Shown: positions 17,246-24,363 of the stretch, one piece after another
Layout: each line of letters opens with the position of its first letter
Numbering within the stretch: the first letter of the stretch is position 1
Source of the DNA: Nocardioides donggukensis
GTDB taxonomy: Bacteria; Actinomycetota; Actinomycetes; Propionibacteriales; Nocardioidaceae
Direction: 5' to 3'
DNA: 64,000 nucleotides
NCBI RefSeq assembly: GCF_014842875.1
Contig: NZ_JACYXZ010000001.1
Location: 248,001-312,000 of the forward strand
Made by a program: the position numbers and the translations under genes
Notes under the pieces: generated by a model
Database searches by the model: none
What the model was told of the DNA's origin: nothing
What the model saw: only the letters and a program-made list of their open reading frames with translations

Positions 17246-18403
17246 CGTGAGGTCGGCCTTCTGCAGCTTCAGCAGGCCGTCCTCGATCACCTCGGCCTCC
17301 TTGCAGAACGCCCAGCGCACCAGGTGCCGGCCCTCCGCCAGGTCGTCGTAGAACGCCTGGGCGGGGATCGCGACCACGCCGGCGCGCTCGGGCAGGGCCC
17401 GGCAGAAGGCCATCCCGTCCTCCCAGCCCAGCCGGCTGACGTCGGTGGTGGCGAAGTAGGTGCCCTCGGGCACCCGGACGTCCACGTCCAGCTCGCCGAG
17501 GCCCGCGCAGAGCAGGTCCCGCCTGCCCTGGAGGGAGACCCGGAGCTCCTCGTAGAAGGACGCCTCGTGGGTCAGGGCGTGCGCGACCGCCGCCTGGAGG
17601 GGAGTGCCGCTGCTGAACGAGAGCCACTGCTTGGCGCTCAGCACCGCGCCCACCAGCTCCTCGGGGCCGGTCGCCCAGCCGACCTTCCACCCGGTGAACG
17701 AGAACATCTTGCCGGCGCTGGAGAGCGTCAGCGTCCGCTCGGCCATGCCGGGGAGCGTGGCGAGCGGGATGTGCTCGTGGTCGTCGAAGACCAGGTGCTC
17801 GTAGACCTCGTCGGTGATCACGACGAGGTCGTGCTCGGTGGCCACGTCGGCCACGGCCTGCAGCTCGGCCCGGGTGAGGACGCTGCCGGTCGGGTTGTGC
17901 GGCGAGTTCAGCAGCAGCACCCGGGTCCGGTCCGTCACCGCCCGCCGCAGCTCCTCGACGTCGAGGCGGAAGTCCGGCGCCCGCAGGGTGACCGGGAGGC
18001 GGACCCCTCCGGCGAAGGCGATCATCGCGAGGTAGGAGTCGTAGTACGGCTCGAGCACGAGCACCTCGTCGCCGGGGTTCACCAGTCCCAGCAGGGCGGC
18101 GGCGACGGCCTCGGTGCAGCCGGTGGTGACCACGACCTCCCGGTCCGGGTCCAGCCCGATCCCGTAGTGCCTCGCCTGGTGGGCGGCGATGGCCTGCCGC
18201 AGGTCCGGCACCCCGATGCCGGGGGCGTACTGGTTCTGCCCGGCTCGCATCGCCGCCTCCGCCGCGTCCACCACCGCGTCCGGGCCGCTGCGGTCGGGGA
18301 ACCCCTGGCCGAGGTTCACCGCACCGGTGCGGACCGCGAGCGCGGACATCTGGGAGAAGATCGTGGGGGCGATGCCCCGGAGCCGGTCTGCGTGACGTGC
18401 CAT
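17240..18403 (-). CDS. PLP-dependent aminotransferase (class I/II)
   Basis: A 387-residue fold-type I aminotransferase. Motifs: NLGQGFPDRSGP near residue 30, the PLP-phosphate region, NSPHNPTGSVLTRAE near 170, and the Schiff-base lysine in SSAGKMFSFTGWKVGW near 235. It resembles DapC-type N-succinyl-diaminopimelate and methionine/kynurenine-type aminotransferases; sequence alone does not settle the substrate. The ATG at 18403 shares the palindromic CATG (18401-18404) with a plus-strand ATG. On the minus strand TACCCT (18416-18411) lies 7 nt before the start, which suggests a leaderless message. Confidence 0.92.
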   Translation of the reverse strand: MARHADRLRGIAPTIFSQMSALAVRTGAVNLGQGFPDRSGPDAVVDAAEAAMRAGQNQYAPGIGVPDLRQAIAAHQARHYGIGLDPDREVVVTTGCTEAVAAALLGLVNPGDEVLVLEPYYDSYLAMIAFAGGVRLPVTLRAPDFRLDVEELRRAVTDRTRVLLLNSPHNPTGSVLTRAELQAVADVATEHDLVVITDEVYEHLVFDDHEHIPLATLPGMAERTLTLSSAGKMFSFTGWKVGWATGPEELVGAVLSAKQWLSFSSGTPLQAAVAHALTHEASFYEELRVSLQGRRDLLCAGLGELDVDVRVPEGTYFATTDVSRLGWEDGMAFCRALPERAGVVAIPAQAFYDDLAEGRHLVRWAFCKEAEVIEDGLLKLQKADLTA

Positions 18404-18434
18404 GCCGTCGAGGGTAATGGGGGACACTCGTGCC

Positions 18435-19154
18435 GTGGGTGCACGCAGCGGACGCCGGTCGGTGGTGCGGTGGGTCGGGATCGGGATGGTCCTGGCCGGG
18501 CTCGGCCTGCTCGGGTACGTCGGCTGGCAGTACTGGGGCACCAACTGGGTCTCCCAGCGCGCCCAGGAGCGGATCGTGGACGACGTGCTCGGGGACTGGG
18601 ACCGGCCGCCGGGGACCGGGAGCGGCACGGTCCGCGACGCCGGGTCGGTCCAGGTGCCGGAGGGCGAGGTCACCGCCCTGATCCGGGTCCCACGCTTCGG
18701 TGCCGACTACGTCGTGCCGGTGCTGGCCGGCACCAGCGACGAGGTGCTCGCCGCGGGCTACGGGCACTTCGACAACTCGGCGCGGCCGGGCAAGGTCGGG
18801 AACTACGCGGTCGCCGCGCACCGGGTCACGCACGGGGAGCCGCTGCGCGACATGCCGTCCCTCGAGATCGGCGACGAGGTGATCGTGGAGACCCGCGCCG
18901 CGACGTACACCTACGAGCTGACCTCCGGCGGCGACGACCTCGAGGTGCCGTTCACCGAGACCTGGGTCGTGGACCCGCTGCCCGACAACCCCGACGCCGG
19001 CGAGCCCGAGCCGGCGCAGGAGCCCGGGCAGCGACTGTTGACGCTCACCACCTGCGCGGAGCTGTTCCACACCGACAACCGGCTGATCGCCTTCGGGGTC
19101 CTGACGGACCGGACGCCGCGCACGGGCTCGGGGAGCGGCCAGGCCGCCGACTAG
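18435..19154 (+). CDS. class E sortase
   Basis: Membrane-anchored transpeptidase of about 239 residues. One N-terminal transmembrane helix (VLAGLGLLGYVGWQYWG) is followed by the sortase beta-barrel. The catalytic His lies in VAAHRVTHGEPLRDM, the Cys in LLTLTTCAELF (near residue 207) and the Arg in DNRLIAFG. TLTTC is the class E signature. These enzymes attach secreted proteins, often with LAxTG-type signals, to the cell wall. GTG 18435 is chosen because GACACT lies 6 nt upstream; ATG 18417 and ATG 18402 are in-frame alternatives. The TAG stop doubles as the start of the -10 hexamer of the next gene. Confidence 0.9.
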   Translation: MGARSGRRSVVRWVGIGMVLAGLGLLGYVGWQYWGTNWVSQRAQERIVDDVLGDWDRPPGTGSGTVRDAGSVQVPEGEVTALIRVPRFGADYVVPVLAGTSDEVLAAGYGHFDNSARPGKVGNYAVAAHRVTHGEPLRDMPSLEIGDEVIVETRAATYTYELTSGGDDLEVPFTETWVVDPLPDNPDAGEPEPAQEPGQRLLTLTTCAELFHTDNRLIAFGVLTDRTPRTGSGSGQAAD

Positions 19155-19157
19155 GCT
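19152..19157 (+). promoter_or_regulatory. -10-like TAGGCT before the DUF368 gene
   Basis: TAGGCT lies 7 nt before the GTG at 19165. Its TAG is the stop codon of the sortase gene. There is no Shine-Dalgarno sequence, so a leaderless start is likely. Confidence 0.5.
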
Positions 19158-19164
19158 GCGCGGC

Positions 19165-20109
19165 GTGACCTCCCGCCTGTCCCTGCCGCTGAACGTGCTG
19201 CGCGGCGTCCTCATCGGCCTCGCCGAGCTGGTGCCCGGTGTGTCCGGCGGGACGGTCGCCCTGGTGACCGGCGTGTACGAGCGCCTGATCCGCTCCGCCG
19301 ACCACGGCGTCTCCGCCCTGCGCTCGCTGGTCACCGGCCCGGACCGGGCGCGGGAGGCGACCGCTGAGCTGCGCCGCGTCGACTGGTGGCTGGTGCTGCC
19401 CGTGCTGGCGGGGATGGGCGCGGCGGTGCTCACCGTCGCCGGCGCGATGGAGGGCTTCGTCACCGACCACCCCGAGCACGCCCGCGGACTGTTCCTCGGC
19501 ATGGTCGCGGTCAGCATCGCGGTGCCGCTGCGGATGCTGCCCGAGGACCGGGGCGGTGCCCCCCGGTGGCGGGACGTCGTCGTCGTGCTGCTCTCGGCGG
19601 TCGTCGCGTTCGGGCTGGTCGGCCTCGCCTCCGGCCGCGAGATCGAGGACCCGGCCCTGCCGGTCGTGCTGGTCGCCGCCGCCATCGCCGTGTGCGCGCT
19701 CGCGCTGCCCGGGGTCTCCGGCTCCTTCTTCCTGCTCGCGGTCGGCCTCTACGCCCCGACCCTGACCGCGGTCGACGAGCGGGACCTCGGCTACCTCGCG
19801 GTCTTCGCCGTCGGCGCCGTGCTGGGGCTCGGCTCGTTCGTGCAGGTGCTGCGCTGGCTGCTCGACGCCCACCGTCGGACCACCCTGCTGGTGATGGCGG
19901 GGCTGATGCTGGGGTCCCTGCGGGCCCTGTGGCCCTGGCAGACCGAGTCCGACACCGACGGGGCGGGTGGCCTGCGCGGCCCCTACGACCCGTGGGCGGG
20001 CCCGTTGCTGCTGATCGTGGTCGGCGCCCTCGTCGTGCTCGCGCTGGTCCTCGTCGAGGCCCGGCGCGAGGCCCGCGAGGCGGCTCCGGTCCCCGACCCG
20101 ACCTCCTGA
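19165..20109 (+). CDS. DUF368 membrane protein (PopT-type)
   Basis: A 314-residue polytopic membrane protein with about nine hydrophobic segments. The N-terminal signature GLAELVPGVSGGTVALVTGVY and a second PGVSGSFFLLAVGLY near residue 187 are typical of DUF368. Members in other bacteria (PopT) act in recycling undecaprenyl phosphate, the lipid carrier of cell-wall synthesis. Assigning that role here rests on family only. The gene follows the sortase, another envelope gene, but has its own -10-like element. Confidence 0.85.
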   Translation: MTSRLSLPLNVLRGVLIGLAELVPGVSGGTVALVTGVYERLIRSADHGVSALRSLVTGPDRAREATAELRRVDWWLVLPVLAGMGAAVLTVAGAMEGFVTDHPEHARGLFLGMVAVSIAVPLRMLPEDRGGAPRWRDVVVVLLSAVVAFGLVGLASGREIEDPALPVVLVAAAIAVCALALPGVSGSFFLLAVGLYAPTLTAVDERDLGYLAVFAVGAVLGLGSFVQVLRWLLDAHRRTTLLVMAGLMLGSLRALWPWQTESDTDGAGGLRGPYDPWAGPLLLIVVGALVVLALVLVEARREAREAAPVPDPTS

Positions 20110-20117
20110 GTCGCGCC

Positions 20118-20885
20118 GTGGACCGCCAGCCCGACCCTCAACCCGAGGCCCGGCCCGACAACCAGCCCGACAACCGGCCCGATGCCCGGCCCGACGCCCA
20201 GCCCGACCCGGGGGCCGCCCCCCTGCACCGGGCGCCGTACGACCCGATGCCGCACGGGCCCGAGGAGGTCGGGGTCGGGCCGTGGCCGGGGCCCTGGCCG
20301 ACCGGACCGGAGTACGACCCCGAGCTGCTCGCCGCGGGGGACCGCCGCAACGTCGTCGACCGGTACCGCTACTGGCGGCTCGAGGCCATCGTGGCCGACC
20401 TCGACACCCGGCGGCACGGCTTCCACGTCGCCATCGAGAACTGGCAGCACGACTTCAACATCGGCACGATCGTGCGCACCGCCAACGCCTTCCTGGCCGC
20501 CGAGGTGCACATCGTCGGGCGGCGGCGCTGGAACCGGCGCGGTGCGATGGTGACCGACCGCTACCAGCACCTGCGGCACCACGAGAGCGCAGCGGACCTC
20601 GCGGCGTACCTGCATGAGCGGGAGGTCAGGCTGCTCGGCATCGACAACCTGCCCGGGTCGCTGCACCTGGAGACGGCCACGGTGCCGGAGCGGGTCTGCT
20701 TCCTGTTCGGGCAGGAGGGGCCCGGGCTCTCCGAGCCAGCCCGGGCGGCCTGTGACGGCACGTTCTCGATCGCGCAGTTCGGCTCGACCCGCTCGATCAA
20801 CGCCAGCGCGGCGGCGGCGATCGCGATGCACGCGTGGATCCGCGCCCACGCCGACCTCGACGACGGCGGCACCTGGCGGGGCTGA
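20118..20885 (+). CDS. SpoU-family RNA 2'-O-ribose methyltransferase
   Basis: A 255-residue SPOUT methyltransferase. The three SpoU motifs are present: NIGTIVRTANAFLAA near residue 113, LFGQEGPGLSEPA near 195 and FGSTRSINASAAAAIAM near 220. The family 2'-O-methylates tRNA or rRNA; the target is unknown. The first ~35 residues are an Asp/Pro/Gln/Arg repeat encoded by 8-12-bp tandem DNA repeats and are not part of the fold. GTG 20118 is the first available start, but the true start could lie nearer to ATG 20248. It follows the DUF368 gene by 8 bp. Confidence 0.9.
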   Translation: MDRQPDPQPEARPDNQPDNRPDARPDAQPDPGAAPLHRAPYDPMPHGPEEVGVGPWPGPWPTGPEYDPELLAAGDRRNVVDRYRYWRLEAIVADLDTRRHGFHVAIENWQHDFNIGTIVRTANAFLAAEVHIVGRRRWNRRGAMVTDRYQHLRHHESAADLAAYLHEREVRLLGIDNLPGSLHLETATVPERVCFLFGQEGPGLSEPARAACDGTFSIAQFGSTRSINASAAAAIAMHAWIRAHADLDDGGTWRG

Positions 20886-20923
20886 CGGGTCGCCGTCACC
20901 AGGGGCGTGGCAGCCTCGAAGGC

Positions 20924-21655
20924 ATGAGCCGAGCCGACATCGACTTCTACTTCGACCCCGTGTGCCCCTTCGCCTGGATGACCAGCAAGTGGGTGCGCCG
21001 GGTGATGGCGCAGCGCGACTACACCGTGGAGTGGCGCTTCATCTCGCTGCGCCTGGTCAACGCGCAGGTCGACTACGACGCCCACTTCCCGCCGGAGTAC
21101 GAGGCCGGCCACACCGCCGGGCTCCGGCTGCTGCGGGTGGCCGCGCGGGTCCGCGAGGAGCACGGCGGCGAGGCCGTCGGCCGGCTGTACGCCGCGTACG
21201 GCGCGCACATCTTCGACTCCGCCCCACCGTCGGATGCGGACGGTCACGACGCCGGCTACCGGGGAACGCGCGAGTTCCTGCTGCCGGTGCTCGAGGAGGT
21301 CGGGCTGCCCGCGGGGCTGGCCGACGCCCTGGACGACGAGTCGTGGGACGCGGTGATCCGCTCCGAGACCGACCAGGCGCTCGGGCTGACCGGCAAGGAC
21401 GTCGGGACGCCGATCATCCACTTCGAGCCTCCGGAGGGGGTCGCCTTCTTCGGCCCGGTGATCAGCCGGCTGCCCTCGGAGGAGGAGGCCGTCGAGCTCT
21501 GGGACCACGTGATCGGACTGGCCCGGTTCCCCGGCTTCGCCGAGCTCAAGCGGAGCCTGCGCGAGCTGCCCCAGCTGCGCGGCCTCGGCGTCGAGGAGGG
21601 TGACGTGGGCGTCCAGGAGGACTGGCACGGCGGCAGCCGGCGGCAGAAGAAGTAG
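20924..21655 (+). CDS. DsbA-like, Rv2466c-type mycothiol nitroreductase family protein
   Basis: A 243-residue thioredoxin-fold protein of the DsbA/FrnE group. The N-terminus, FYFDPVCPFAWMTSKWV, aligns with the active site of mycobacterial Rv2466c, an oxidoreductase that uses mycothiol. Here the motif is CPFA rather than CPWC, so the second cysteine is missing and any chemistry must be monothiol, with mycothiol supplying the other thiol. The inserted helical domain and cis-Pro segment (DVGTPIIHF) are present. ATG 20924 begins the conserved sequence. It is followed 2 nt later by an SRPBCC gene. Confidence 0.85.
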   Translation: MSRADIDFYFDPVCPFAWMTSKWVRRVMAQRDYTVEWRFISLRLVNAQVDYDAHFPPEYEAGHTAGLRLLRVAARVREEHGGEAVGRLYAAYGAHIFDSAPPSDADGHDAGYRGTREFLLPVLEEVGLPAGLADALDDESWDAVIRSETDQALGLTGKDVGTPIIHFEPPEGVAFFGPVISRLPSEEEAVELWDHVIGLARFPGFAELKRSLRELPQLRGLGVEEGDVGVQEDWHGGSRRQKK

Positions 21656-21657
21656 CC

Positions 21658-22128
21658 GTGGCCGAGGACCTGAGGCACGAGGAGTCCGTCGTCGTCGAGG
21701 CCGACCCCGACCGCGTCTACGCGCTGGTCACCGACATCGGTCGGACCGGTGAGTGGAGCCCGATCTGCACCCACTGCGAGTGGGAGGAGGGCGACGGGCC
21801 CGCGGTCGGCGCCCGCTTCGTCGGCCACAACACCGACGAGACCCGTTCCTGGGAGACCCGCTCGACCGTGGTCGCCGCGGAGCCGGGCCGGAAGTTCGCC
21901 TGGGAGGTCGGCGCCGGCTTCGTGCGGTGGGGCTACCGCCTCGCCCCGGTGGCGGGCGGCACCGAGCTCACCGAGAGCTGGGAGTTCCTGCCGGCCGGCC
22001 TGGCGATGTTCCGGGAGAAGTACGGCGACGAGGCCCCTGCCCGGATCCGACTCCGCGCCGACCAGGCCCGCGCCGGCATCCCCGAGACCCTGGCCGCCCT
22101 CAAGCGCTTGGCCGAGTCCGACGCCTGA
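21658..22128 (+). CDS. SRPBCC-family protein (polyketide-cyclase/START-like)
   Basis: A 156-residue START/Bet v 1-like fold. The start, EESVVVEADPDRVYALVTDIGRTGEWSP, and central PAVGARFVGHN are typical of polyketide cyclase/dehydrase-like proteins that bind hydrophobic ligands. No catalytic residues can be assigned. The GTG start lies 2 nt after the previous stop, so the two genes are probably one transcript. A long hairpin follows. Confidence 0.85.
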   Translation: MAEDLRHEESVVVEADPDRVYALVTDIGRTGEWSPICTHCEWEEGDGPAVGARFVGHNTDETRSWETRSTVVAAEPGRKFAWEVGAGFVRWGYRLAPVAGGTELTESWEFLPAGLAMFREKYGDEAPARIRLRADQARAGIPETLAALKRLAESDA

Positions 22129-22133
22129 TCGCT

Positions 22134-22198
22134 CGATAGTCCACGAACATCGAGTCGTCGGATCGGTGTCCGGGCGACTCGAACTTCGTGGACTATCG
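22134..22198. terminator. long bipartite hairpin between convergent genes
   Basis: CGATAGTCCACGAA (22134-22147) pairs perfectly with TTCGTGGACTATCG (22185-22198). Inside it TCGAGTCG (22150-22157) pairs perfectly with CGACTCGA (22175-22182), with a 2x2 internal loop and a 17-nt apical loop: 22 base pairs in all. It starts 6 nt after the SRPBCC stop and contains the stop codon of the opposite gene (22193-22195). There is no U-tract. A bidirectional terminator is likely; a REP-like element is possible. Confidence 0.7.
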
Positions 22199-22660
22199 GG
22201 GTGGGGCGGCTGTGAGATCGCGGAGCAGGCGGCGGTGGACCAGGGCGATCAGGGTCTCCCGGGCCGGAAGGTCGGCGAGCAGGTACGCCGCGCCGAGCAG
22301 CCCGTCGGGGGCGAACGACACCCGCTGGTCGACCCGGCTGCCCGGTCCGTCGGGGAGCACCTCCGTGCGCAGCCGCACCGACCCCGGGGCCCGCACCTCG
22401 GCCTCCAGGTCGAGCACCCCGTCACCGGCCGCGACCACGCGCCAGAAACCGACCCGGTCGCCCCGGCTCAGCAGCGGCCGGTCCGGGGCCGGCCACCGTC
22501 GCCCGGGCCCGCCGAGGACCCGGTCCAGGGCGCCGCGGAGGACCAGCGGCGCCGCGTCGGCGTACCACTGAGGACCCGGTCGACCGCTCGCGACCACGGC
22601 GTACGCCGACTCCGGGGGCATCGGCACGGCCGTCGATCGGGTGCTGGTCGTGAGCCGCAT
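22193..22660 (-). CDS. DUF2867-family protein
   Basis: A 155-residue protein. The segment PGPQWYADAAPLVLRGALDR and the motif LSRGDRVGFWRVV followed by LEAEVRAPGSVRLRTEV match the actinobacterial DUF2867/SRPBCC-like group. The C-terminal PDGLLGAAYLLADLPARE and a final amphipathic helix are also typical. The function is unknown; the fold is a small hydrophobic-ligand-binding barrel. TAGCGT (22673-22668, minus strand) lies 7 nt before the ATG, suggesting a leaderless message. Its stop codon is inside the hairpin at 22134. Confidence 0.75.
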   Translation of the reverse strand: MRLTTSTRSTAVPMPPESAYAVVASGRPGPQWYADAAPLVLRGALDRVLGGPGRRWPAPDRPLLSRGDRVGFWRVVAAGDGVLDLEAEVRAPGSVRLRTEVLPDGPGSRVDQRVSFAPDGLLGAAYLLADLPARETLIALVHRRLLRDLTAAPPR

Positions 22661-22719
22661 GCTCCCGACGCTAGCCGGGCGACCCAGCACCTGGGACGGC
22701 CGTGGACCGACCGGGCGGC

Positions 22720-22741
22720 AGCCGCTTCCTGCGGCTAGGCT
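22720..22741 (+). promoter_or_regulatory. fba promoter region with dyad
   Basis: AGCCGC-TTCCT-GCGGCT (22720-22736) is a perfect dyad that abuts a -10-like TAGGCT (22736-22741). The ATG of fba follows after a 36-nt leader with GGAGGAG. The dyad may be an operator. Confidence 0.4.
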
Positions 22742-22777
22742 GGCGGCGACGTCAGCAGTGAATGCGGAGGAGACCCC

Positions 22778-23809
22778 ATGCCCATCGCCACCCCCGAGGC
22801 CTACGCCGAGATGCTCGACAAGGCGAAGGCGAACGCGTTCGCCTACCCGGCGATCAACGTGTCGTCGTCGCAGACCCTCAACGCGGCCCTCAAGGGCTTC
22901 GCCGACGCCGAGTCGGACGGCATCATCCAGGTCTCCACGGGCGGCGCGGAGTACCTCTCCGGCCCGTCGGTGAAGAACATGGTGAGCGGCTCGGCGGCCT
23001 TCGCCGCCTACGCCGCTGAGGTCGCCAAGAACTACCCGGTGAACATCGCGCTGCACACCGACCACTGCCCCAAGGACAAGCTCGACTCCTTCGTCCGCCC
23101 GCTGGTCGCGATCTCGAAGGAGCGCGTCGAGCGGGGCGAGGCGCCGCTGTTCCAGTCGCACATGTGGGACGGCTCGGCCGTGCCGTTGGACGAGAACCTG
23201 CAGATCGCCGAGGAGCTGCTCGCGCAGTGCGCGGCCGCCCACATCGTCCTGGAGATCGAGGTCGGCGTGGTCGGCGGCGAGGAGGACGGTGTCGTCGGCG
23301 CGATCGACGACAAGCTCTACACCACCCCGGACGACGCGCTGGCCACCGTGCGGGCGCTCGGCACCGGCGAGAAGGGCCGGTACCTCACGGCGCTGACGTT
23401 CGGCAACGTGCACGGCGTCTACAAGCCCGGCAACGTCAAGCTCCGTCCCGAGATCCTCAAGGCGGCTCAGGAGGCCGTCGTCGCCGAGCTCGGCCTCGAC
23501 GCCGACGCCAAGCCCTTCGACCTGGTCTTCCACGGCGGCTCCGGATCGAGTGCCGAGGAGATCGGCGCCGCGGTCGACTACGGCGTGATCAAGATGAACG
23601 TGGACACCGACACGCAGTACGCCTTCACCCGGCCGGTGGCGGCGCACATGTTCGGCAACTTCGACGGCGTCCTGAAGGTCGACGGCGAGGTCGGCAACAA
23701 GAAGGCCTACGACCCGCGGGCCTGGGGCAAGGCCGGTGAGGCCGGCATGGCGGCCCGCATCGTCGAGGCCTGCGAGAACCTGCGCTCGGCCGGCAAGGCG
23801 GTCCGATGA
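22778..23809 (+). CDS. fba: class II fructose-bisphosphate aldolase
   Basis: Zn-dependent glycolytic/gluconeogenic aldolase, 343 residues. The zinc-ligand region ALHTDHCPKDKLD near residue 95, EVGVVGGEEDG near 164 and the phosphate-binding GGSGSS near 250 identify class II. The active-site region also contains VDTDTQYAFTRPV. A strong Shine-Dalgarno (GGAGGAG) lies 5 nt before the ATG. It overlaps the next gene by ATGA. It is expected to be a highly expressed housekeeping enzyme. Confidence 0.98.
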   Translation: MPIATPEAYAEMLDKAKANAFAYPAINVSSSQTLNAALKGFADAESDGIIQVSTGGAEYLSGPSVKNMVSGSAAFAAYAAEVAKNYPVNIALHTDHCPKDKLDSFVRPLVAISKERVERGEAPLFQSHMWDGSAVPLDENLQIAEELLAQCAAAHIVLEIEVGVVGGEEDGVVGAIDDKLYTTPDDALATVRALGTGEKGRYLTALTFGNVHGVYKPGNVKLRPEILKAAQEAVVAELGLDADAKPFDLVFHGGSGSSAEEIGAAVDYGVIKMNVDTDTQYAFTRPVAAHMFGNFDGVLKVDGEVGNKKAYDPRAWGKAGEAGMAARIVEACENLRSAGKAVR

Positions 23810-24216
23810 GCCACGTCGACCTGATGGCCGGCCCGCCCGCCACCCACCTGCCGGTCGACCCGGCCGAGGCCGAGCTGGCCGAGGCGGCCGCCGTGGACGT
23901 CGTCCGGGCGCACCCGGCCTCGCCGTTCGCCTGGGCGGCGCTGGCCGAGGAGGCCCGCGACGGGGGCGCCGACGACGTCACCGTCTACGCCTACGCGCGC
24001 GTCGGCTACCACCGCAGCCTCGACATGCTGCGTCGCAACGGCTGGAAGGGCCACGGCCCGGTCCCGTGGGAGCACGAGCCCAACCGTGGCTTCCTGCGCT
24101 GCCTGGCCGTCCTCGCGACCGCCGCCAAGGCGATCGGCGAACAGCCCGAGTGGGAACGGTGCTCGGAGTTCCTCCGCGACTCCAGCCCCGCGGCGTACGA
24201 CGCGTTGCTGGACTGA
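23806..24216 (+). CDS. DUF3151-family protein
   Basis: A 136-residue actinobacterial protein of unknown function. Conserved stretches include HPASPFAWAALAEEA, VYAYARVGYHRSLDMLR and WEHEPNRGFLRCLAVLA, all helical with a TPR-like feel. It is translationally coupled to fba (ATGA), a linkage I recall for this family in actinobacteria, so it may relate to central carbon metabolism; that is inference. The next 147 bp hold repeat sequence. Confidence 0.85.
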   Translation: MSHVDLMAGPPATHLPVDPAEAELAEAAAVDVVRAHPASPFAWAALAEEARDGGADDVTVYAYARVGYHRSLDMLRRNGWKGHGPVPWEHEPNRGFLRCLAVLATAAKAIGEQPEWERCSEFLRDSSPAAYDALLD

Positions 24217-24260
24217 CGGCGACGGGTCGGGACCGGCCGCGTCCTCGGCGCTGACGCACG

Positions 24261-24322
24261 GCCGCAATTGCGGCCGTTGAGCAGGGAATCGGCGAGAAAA
24301 CATGTCATGCGGCCGAATGACA
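24261..24322 (+). repeat. 51-bp family repeat, variant copy
   Basis: GCCGCAATTGCGGC (24261-24274) is followed by diverged unit sequence. A second, decayed unit, CATGTCATGCGGCCGAATGA, begins at 24301 and forms its own dyad. The two are 39 rather than 51 bp apart, as if one unit lost 12 bp. The copy sits between convergent genes and has the same orientation as the arrays at 2026 and 57377. Confidence 0.75.
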
Positions 24323-24363
24323 GGTCCGGTCTGCACGGACAGCCCCGCGCCGGCCCGAGCCCG

